In this document: positions 58,061-64,000 of the stretch, piece after piece
Layout of the letters: every line of letters begins with the position of its first letter
Position numbering within the stretch: the stretch's first letter is position 1
Assembly (NCBI GenBank): GCA_014529385.2
Contig: CM043958.1
Span: 84,985,525 to 85,049,524 of the forward strand
Length of the DNA stretch: 64,000 bases
From: Adiantum capillus-veneris
Lineage: Eukaryota > Streptophyta > Polypodiopsida > Polypodiales > Pteridaceae
Reading direction: 5' to 3'
Translations under genes and position numbers: made by a program
Notes under the pieces: generated by a model
What the model saw: the letters and a program-made list of their open reading frames with translations, nothing else
Databases searched by the model: none
Told to the model about the DNA's origin: nothing

Positions 58061-58970
58061 AGGGAGAGGAATAGAATTTTGAGGATTTTTTTTTTTGGTC
58101 TCCCTACACATGCAGGTTTTCTCTCTCTACGCTTTTTACTTCTCTCTCTCTACGTTTTCTTTTTCTCCACTTTCTCTCTCTACGCACGGGGTAGCAAGGA
58201 TGGGGAGCGTGAGGGGTGGGGCTGCAAGGAGAGCACAAGGGGGACGGGGGTGCAGGGGGGCGGGGCAGTAGAGGGAGAGAGGGAGAGAGGGCAAGGGGGG
58301 CAGGGCAGCAAAGGGGAGAGCACGAGGGAGGCAAGGTAGCAGAGGGGAGAGCGTGAGAGGGGGGAGCACGAGATACCACTCCAAGGTAAGTGTAAGCATC
58401 TGTATACTCCACCATCTCCTGGCTGTATGTGAATGCGGGTGCTGACCTCCTGATCCCAGTCCTCATCCTATCAATGGCCTTCTTCACCATCTCAACGGTG
58501 AAGAAAGCACAAGTGTGTAGGCCTGGATCCGGGGGGGTCGGGAAGGGGCAGCTGTCCAAGAACGTTTCCTCATGATTGAAGGCCGCAAAAGGAGAGGGAG
58601 AGGAATAGAATTTTGCGGGTTTTTTTTTTTTTGTCTCTACGCATGCAGGTTTTCTTTCTCTACGCTTTCTCTGTCTACGTTTTCTCTCTCTACGCTTTTT
58701 ATTTCTCTCTCTAAGTTTTCTTTTTCTCCACTTTCTCTCTCTACACACGGGGTAGCAAGGATGGGGAGCGTGAGGGGGTGGGGCTGCAGGGAGAGCGCGA
58801 GGGGGACGAGGTGGAGGGGGGCGGGGCAGTAGAGGGAGAGAGGGAGAGAGCGCGAGGGGGGCGGGGCAGCAGAGGGGAGAGCACGAGGGGGGCAAGTAGC
58901 AGAGGGGAGAGCGCGAGAGGGGAGAGCGCGAGATACCACTCCAAGGTAAGTGTAAGCATCTGTATACTCC
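58031..58970 (-). repeat. tandem duplication of LINE 5' end, 534-bp period
   Basis: Copies 58,031-58,410 and 58,565-58,970 share TTTCCTCATGATTGAAGGCC, the CTCTCTACG pyrimidine tract, the GGGGAGCG G-rich tract and AGATACCACTCCAAGGTAAG to TGTATACTCC. The last part is RT sequence (TDAYTYLGVVS on -). Between them 58,411-58,564 is a rearranged LINE piece (VEMVKKAIDRMRTGIRRSAP). Confidence 0.85.
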
Positions 58971-59264
58971 CTGCACATCTGAGCCTCGACACCCCCATTT
59001 GTACCTGTGAGTCCTGGGCTGGAGCTGAGTGTGCTGCCACGCCAGAGTCTGTACATGGTTCTTTGAGATAGTCGAGTCCACATGTTCTGGTCCACTGTTG
59101 TGTCTCTGTCGTTCTGTTGTTATCCGTTGTTCTGTTGTTATCCATTGTTTCTGTGCTGTTTGAGTGAGTTTCCATCTGTCGAGTGAGATTGTCACGCACA
59201 TTGCACTGAGGGACATCCACATTGTAGAGAGCACGACACATTATCCGCGCTACAGGTGCTCTCA
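58971..59264 (+). repeat. partial 5' LTR (3' half)
   Basis: Matches 2,612-2,875 from CTGCA-ATCTGAGCCTCGACA to GGTGCTCTCA. A GTTCTGTTGTTATCC word is tandemly repeated at 59,111-59,141. The U3 end is missing. Confidence 0.88.
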
Positions 59265-59290
59265 TTTTGGCGATCACGGTGGGACCTCAA
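59265..59290 (+). promoter_or_regulatory. primer-binding region
   Basis: TTTTGGCGATCACGGTGGG directly after the LTR; same class as at 2,876. Confidence 0.6.
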
Positions 59291-59598
59291 CTGAAGTCTC
59301 ACTCTGTTGAGTAGCTGGTTTCTTCGCTTCGCCTGTGCAGCCTGTTGGTCTGGTCCAGTTCACCCGTGACAGCTTAATCTAGCTGGTCTAGTCTCTCGCC
59401 TTGTTGGTCTGGTCCTCTCTCGCCTTGGTCCACCCAGTCCTCGTCCAGGTCTAGTCCTTCTCGTCCTGGTCCAGGCCAGGTGGTCTAGTCACTCGCCCTG
59501 GTCTAGTAGAGTCTAGACCAATGTTCAACCAAGTGAAGGTTGTCTTGCCCAAGTGAAGGTCTTCTTGCCCAAAGCTTGGTGGGGTTGGCGGTTACTGC

Positions 59599-61319
59599 AT
59601 GACACATACAAGGAGGTCATTGGAGCGTCAAAGTGCACTACTGAGTCCTCTGAAGTACTACCACAGACGGCGTCAACCCTTGGTGCCCAGTCGAAGCATA
59701 TTGACCCCATCACCCATACCTACTCATACGGCTACCTCCATTCCTTCGACCGGTTCTACATCCTCCAGGTCACCTTCTCCGGTAAGGCTCTCCCCCATTT
59801 TGTTACAGCAAGCTAGTGAGCAACAGACTCTGGAGCAAGAGGCCATGGAGGAGCTCACAAGTGTTCTGGCAAAGGTGAACATCAAGTTCCCTACCTTTAA
59901 AGGTCTCTCCACAGAAGATACAGACGACCATGCTCGGAGGTTTGTCTCTCTTTGCAGAGGTCGTGGCCTCAACAGAGAAGATGCATACCCGGTGCTCTTT
60001 TCGTCCACCTTGGATGGTCAGTTTGCTGAAAACCACTTTACTACTTGGACCATGTTAAGACAGCAGTTCTGTGAAGATTTCCGACCAGGGGATTATCAAG
60101 AGAAGATTCTAGATGAGTTGGCCAACCTGTTGCTCCAGCCTAAGGAGACATTTGCAGAGCTCATGACCAGAACAAAGTCCCTGGTCGCCAAGCTGCCTCA
60201 GCAATCAGGGGAATTCATGGTGAAGAAGTGGGTAGAGAAGGCTCTGCCTAAGACTTCTCAACAAAAGCTCAGAGAAAGCCTCTGTCCTGAAGCCAGTCTA
60301 GAAGACTTTGTTGCTTCTGCTACTAGAATAGAGGGAGCAAGAATGCAGTTCACTGACTCTCCTAGGTTAGATATTGGCCCTGTACTCGTGGACAGTCCAA
60401 CAGACCCTAGACTTCTTTATGAAGGGAACTGGAAGCCCTAAAGTTACAGCGGGCCCTTCAAGAAGAGAGATCCTTCTCTCTCAGACAGGAGAAGCCTCCA
60501 CATCAAGAGGCTTATGATCAACTTAAAAGAGAGTTAGAAGAGCTCAGGTCTCAGCAGGAGACTAAGGCTATGGTATGGTGTAGTTCATGCCGCTCTCCAG
60601 GACACCCTCCACAGGACTGTCCCCTTCGCTCTTATTGCCACTTCTGCGAAAAATCGGGTCATGAAGATAAGGATTGCTACTATATAAAGGGATTGCACAA
60701 AATACAGCAAAGTCTTGGTCCTACTCTCCAATAGGGGTTAGCACCAGTATCCAACATGGTTTCCCACTACGGCCATCCCAACTACATGCCACCTTTGCTC
60801 AATACCCCTGCTGTCCAAGGTATGTCATGTACTTTCCCGACTCAAAGTTTTTATAATGCTAATGCCACCTCAACCCCTCAGAGCATCTACACTTCAGCCT
60901 CCAACTCCATGCAGCAACCACCTCGTCCCCCGTTTCGTCCTTCCAATCGGCCCATACTCTGCTACATATGCGGAGAATATGGGCATTATCAGAGCAAGTG
61001 TCCTTTACCTGAAGGGTCCCCTCCTTGTCGTCATTGCCCTGATTCGAAGGATCACTACAGTAAGGATTGTCCCACGCAAAGGGCATCCACGTCTTCAGGC
61101 TCGACTGAGAACCAGCATGATTTCACCTTCCCGAAGATAAATTTGATTACTGTGAACACCGTGCCTCAACCATCACCTACTACTCATGTGGTTAAGCCAC
61201 TGCAAGTGGAGAAGCCTGCTGGTGTCCTTACTCGGGCACAAAGAGCAGCTCTTGGTCTCAGTCTAGACGCCCACAGGTCCACCTCGACAGTTCCCACTTC
61301 CTCAATCTGGTCTACCTGA
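59599..61319 (+). pseudogene. gypsy gag with four zinc knuckles, one frameshift and one stop
   Basis: Capsid part: MEELTSVLAKVNIKFPTFKG, FVSLCRGRGLNREDAYPV, FRPGDYQEKILDELANLLLQ and VKKWVEKALPKTSQQKLRES. A one-base frame change near 60,415 shifts into a Gln/Glu-rich coil (ELEELRSQQETKAM). Knuckles: CSSCRSPGHPPQDC, CHFCEKSGHEDKDC, then after a TAG at 60,733 CYICGEYGHYQSKC and CRHCPDSKDHYSKDC (last with CX2CX5HX4C spacing). The end LTRAQRAALGLSL is shared with 4,870-4,908. Gag would package RNA; four knuckles is more than the usual one. Confidence 0.87.
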
Positions 61320-61990
61320 CCCAAAGGACGAGTCCTTCAAAATTGCTCAGAGCAAACCAACTTCCCTGTTATCTGACATTGATGGAGCCTTCTTGGAAGC
61401 AGTGGCTGACTTGGAACAGATTAAGGTCCCAAAGGGAGCCCAGTTCAAAGGCGACAAGCCCACAGCAGAAGCCATCTTGAAAAGTACTTTTCAGCAGGTG
61501 TCACTATACGACATGCTAAGGCTTCGACGCAACACTTAGAAGTGACACCCTGTCAGTCATTCAGTCTCTGTACCCGGGGACTAGGCCTAGTGGGCACCTC
61601 CCTGTACAGCCCTCAGAGTCTTATTTGATTTCCTATCCAACTGCTCCCCTCACCGATTATAAAAGTCCTCGTCTCACTGTATCTATTCTTGGGCACTAGC
61701 TATCCGGCATCATCGTTGATGGTGGATCTGGAATCAATTTGATGCACGAATTCACTATGATGGCCTTAGGTCTAAAGCCTACCCGACCTACTCCTTTCAC
61801 TGTTACTTTGGCCGATCAGAGAATAGTCTACCCAGTGGGCATAGTCGACAAGGTGCCTCTGAAGGTACAAGATTTCACTTTTAACTTGGATTTTGTGGTA
61901 GTTAATCTTCCCCAGGTAGAGGGAGGTTATCCCTTGCTGATTGGTAGACCATGGTTGCGACATACGAAAGCACTTCACGACTGGCTCTCC
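61320..61990 (+). pseudogene. gypsy protease region
   Basis: SPRLTVSILGH, stop (TAG 61,697), LSGIIVDGGSGINLMHEF: the DGGSG loop stands at the Asp active site, as in many plant Tat/Athila proteases. DKVPLKVQDFTFNLDFVVV and PLLIGRPWLRHTKALHDW complete the domain. A premature stop and a frame change before it make it doubtful as a working enzyme. Confidence 0.82.
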
Positions 61991-62489
61991 AATGCAACAA
62001 ATTCGTCTTGAAGGAGGTATGGATCCGGTCGTTCAGCATAGCTCTTTGTCAATAGAGTCCAACCCTGACTTGGAGCAGCCAGTCCCTCCTGATGGGTCCG
62101 ATGAAGACTTACTGCAGTGGTTAGAAGCTACCTCTTCAATGCCATGCTATGTAGTCTCTCTTCAACCTTTGCCAACAGATTCACCCTCTCCTCCTGATCC
62201 TACACCTGAAGCTACACCTGAAGCCAGTAATCCCAGTCAGCCAAGTGCGCTAGAACCAAGTGGACCGGTCTCTGGTGACCATCCTTCAGAGGGTCCCTTC
62301 GTGGAAACCGTCGGGCTGGGTGAGCCTATAACCCACCATAGAAGGGGAAAAAAGTCTCCCTTGCAAGAGTTGGCCAACACCCCAGCTCCTTCCTTAGCCT
62401 CTACTCCATCTGACTCTCCACCCATGCCGGAGCACTTTGAGGTATCTGAGGATTTACCATTCGCAGAGCTTCCATCAGGCACCGCCTGA
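61991..62489 (+). CDS. acidic spacer between protease and RT
   Basis: Open frame (with the upstream 61,941) encoding MDPVVQHSSLSIESNPDLEQ, DGSDEDLLQWLEATSSMPCY and VETVGLGEPITHHRRGKKSP, Pro/Ser/Glu-rich. The same segment occurs at 9,986-10,500, 24,290-24,715 and 41,600-42,013, so it is a family trait. No domain is recognised. It ends in TGA at 62,487 and RT starts in a shifted frame. Confidence 0.7.
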
Positions 62490-64000
62490 CCCAGTCAGAG
62501 AGATCAACCTAGGCGGCCCTGACAACCATCAGCCCATCTTGTTAGCCGCTTGGTTATGGGATCACCCCGCTCTACTCGACCTGGTAATCTCTTTCATGCG
62601 CTCTTTCAAGGATGTGTTTGCCTGGTCTTACCACGATTTGGAAGGAATCCCAGCAGAGCTAGGAGTCCACACAATTCCTCTCGTTGAGGGGGCTAAGCCG
62701 GTCAGAGGACGGGCTTACAAACTGAAACCCAAGTATGCAGAAGCAGTCAAAATCGAGTTGGAAAAAATGCAAGAAGCAGGAATTATTGTACCAGTAGAGC
62801 ACTCAGAATGGTTGTCCCCTATGGTTATTGCCCCAAAGAAGCAGTCCAACAAAATTCGAGTGTGCTTCGACTATCGGGCTCTGAATAAGGTCACAATCCC
62901 GGATGGATTTCCGACCCCTTTCACTGAGAGAGTCCTCGAAGATGTCGCTGGCCATGTACTGTATAGTTTTATGGACGGGTTCAGCGGCTACAATCAGTTA
63001 GGAATACATCTTGACGACCAAGTCAAAACAGCTTTTGTGACTCCCTGGGGTATTTTCATCTACACTAGAATGTCTTTTGGGCTTAAAAATGCACCGCCTT
63101 CTTTCAATCGCATAGTATATCTCATCTTTTGTCCTCTGCTTACTGATCACCTTCGCATATTCATGGACGACTTTTCCACCTTCTCGGGTGCTCAATGTTC
63201 GACCCCAGTAGAAAATCTAAAAGAGCATCTTGCTCAGCTCTCTGCAGTCTTCCTCAGGTGCAGAGAGGCACGTTTGAAGCTCAATCCGAACAAGTGTCAT
63301 TTTTTGGTCACCAAGGGCACACTGTTGGGCCATGTGGTGTCTGCTCAAGGTTTAGCACCTGACCCAGAGAAGATAGTGGCCATCTTGAAGTTACCTCCTC
63401 CCATAAATCCAAAAGGTGTTCAGAGCTTTGTGGGCCACACCGGCTATCATCGCAGGTTTATCCGTATGTATGCACAGGTGGCTCAACCATTGACCTGGCT
63501 CACCAGTGCTGCTGTTCCCTTCCAGTGGTCAACACCTGAGGCCGAAGCATTTGCATACCTCAAAAAACGCCTCACTGAAGCGCCTATTCTAGTTGCCCCG
63601 GATTGGGCCCTACCCTTTCATCTGCATACAGATGCCAGTCTGCTGGCTGTGGGTGTTGCGATGACTCAGCCTAGCAAAGAGTTCAACTTAGATCGCCCTA
63701 TACATTATGCAAGTCGCCTGCTCACCAAAGCAGAGCGCAACTATAGCACCACAGAGAGGGAAGGTTTGGCTATAGTGTATGCTCTACAAAAATTTCGTCA
63801 CTATTTGCTAGGGGTCCACTTCACAATTATTACTGATCACCATGCCTTGCGCTATCTGCTTAATAAGCCACAGGTCGCAGGTCGAGTATGGCAATGGCTC
63901 CTCCTATTCCAAGAGTTTGATTTTGAAGTGGTACTCCGTCCTGGTAAGCATCATGTAATGGCTGACCACCTCTCTCGCATTCACACAGGTGAAGAAGCTA
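62485..64000 (+). CDS. gypsy RT and RNase H, open to window end
   Basis: 505 codons without a stop. RT: HTIPLVEGAKPVRGRAYKLK, EWLSPMVIAPKKQSNKIRVC, DYRALNKVTIPDGFPTPFTE, LYSFMDGFSGYNQLGI (first catalytic Asp), MSFGLKNAPPSFNR and LRIFMDDFSTFSGAQC, in which FMDD stands for YxDD. The connection LLGHVVSAQGLAPDPEKI and GHTGYHRRFIRMYA follow. RNase H: PFHLHTDASLLAVGVAM (Asp), ERNYSTTEREGLAIVYAL (Glu) and DHHALRYLLNK (Asp). It ends HHVMADHLSRIHTGEEA at the edge. All catalytic residues are present. Integrase should follow outside the window. Confidence 0.93.

Larger units (their letters stand above)
52975..58371 (-). mobile_element. non-L1 LINE, most complete copy
   Basis: On the - strand: a 5' region (58,371-58,090), ORF1 (58,060-56,904), endonuclease (56,755-55,620), RT (55,602-54,410), finger domain and C-terminus (54,108-53,166), then a 3' UTR ending CATTTCATTTCATC(TC)n. 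It lies tail-to-tail against the host gene. It is the reference for the shorter copies at 27-39 kb. Confidence 0.88.
58971..64000 (+). mobile_element. Ty3/gypsy (Tat/Athila-like) element, runs off window
   Basis: Partial 5' LTR, primer region, gag, protease, spacer, RT and RNase H follow in order on +. It is better preserved than its relative at 2,295, with RT/RNase H in one open frame to the window end. The first half of the 5' LTR is replaced by LINE-derived sequence. Confidence 0.92.

Noticed and set aside
58104-59234. 376-residue frame on the - strand
   Set aside because: A chimera through duplicated LINE 5' tracts, an RT scrap and a gypsy LTR; no single protein family explains it.

Overview
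The window looks like nuclear DNA of a land plant with a large, repeat-filled genome. A fern or other early-diverging vascular plant is my guess; the sequence cannot settle the species. It holds one recognisable host gene on the + strand. This is the 3' part of a ZRANB3-type gene (SNF2-family annealing helicase with a C-terminal HNH nuclease domain). Ten exons are visible between 26,191 and 52,756. The first is separated from the second by a 23.9-kb intron (26,302-50,249), and nothing upstream of the first visible exon could be assigned, so the preceding intron probably exceeds 26 kb. Almost everything else is transposable-element sequence, much of it nested.

Left part (1-26,190): decayed Ty3/gypsy fragments (1,089-2,260); a long + strand Tat/Athila-like gypsy element (2,295-12,860) split by a full-length - strand Ty1/copia element (5,698-9,980, LTRs plus 5-bp target duplication AGTGG); a - strand gypsy of a second family that carries only gag and protease (14,107-24,290), split by an L1 LINE (15,420-21,636, about 17-bp target duplication), which itself holds a 137-bp MITE; then a fused and deleted - strand gypsy ending in an LTR at 25,912.

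Giant intron (26,302-50,249): several - strand copies of one non-L1 LINE family stacked end to end through (GA/TC)n tails (27,434-39,263). One is split by a complete gag-protease-only LTR element (35,150-39,206, TSD TGCAA). Then come an LTR fragment, a 650-bp G-rich minisatellite, a gypsy fragment attached to an unexplained coding-like stretch, and three + strand L1 pieces (42,014-50,036).

Right part (50,250-64,000): nine closely packed exons finish the helicase/HNH gene. They are followed by the most complete copy of the non-L1 LINE (52,975-58,371, - strand), with a coiled-coil ORF1, endonuclease, RT and C-terminal domain. A duplicated LINE 5' end comes next. The last element is a + strand Tat/Athila-like gypsy whose RT/RNase H frame is open to the window edge.

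The most interesting signals are: a canonical PCNA-binding (PIP-box) motif conserved in the C-terminal domain of three LINE copies; repeated LINE insertion into the microsatellite tails of earlier copies; the gag-protease-only LTR family; repeated CAG-to-TAG stop gains; and an unexplained 362-bp insert with a 14-bp target duplication.
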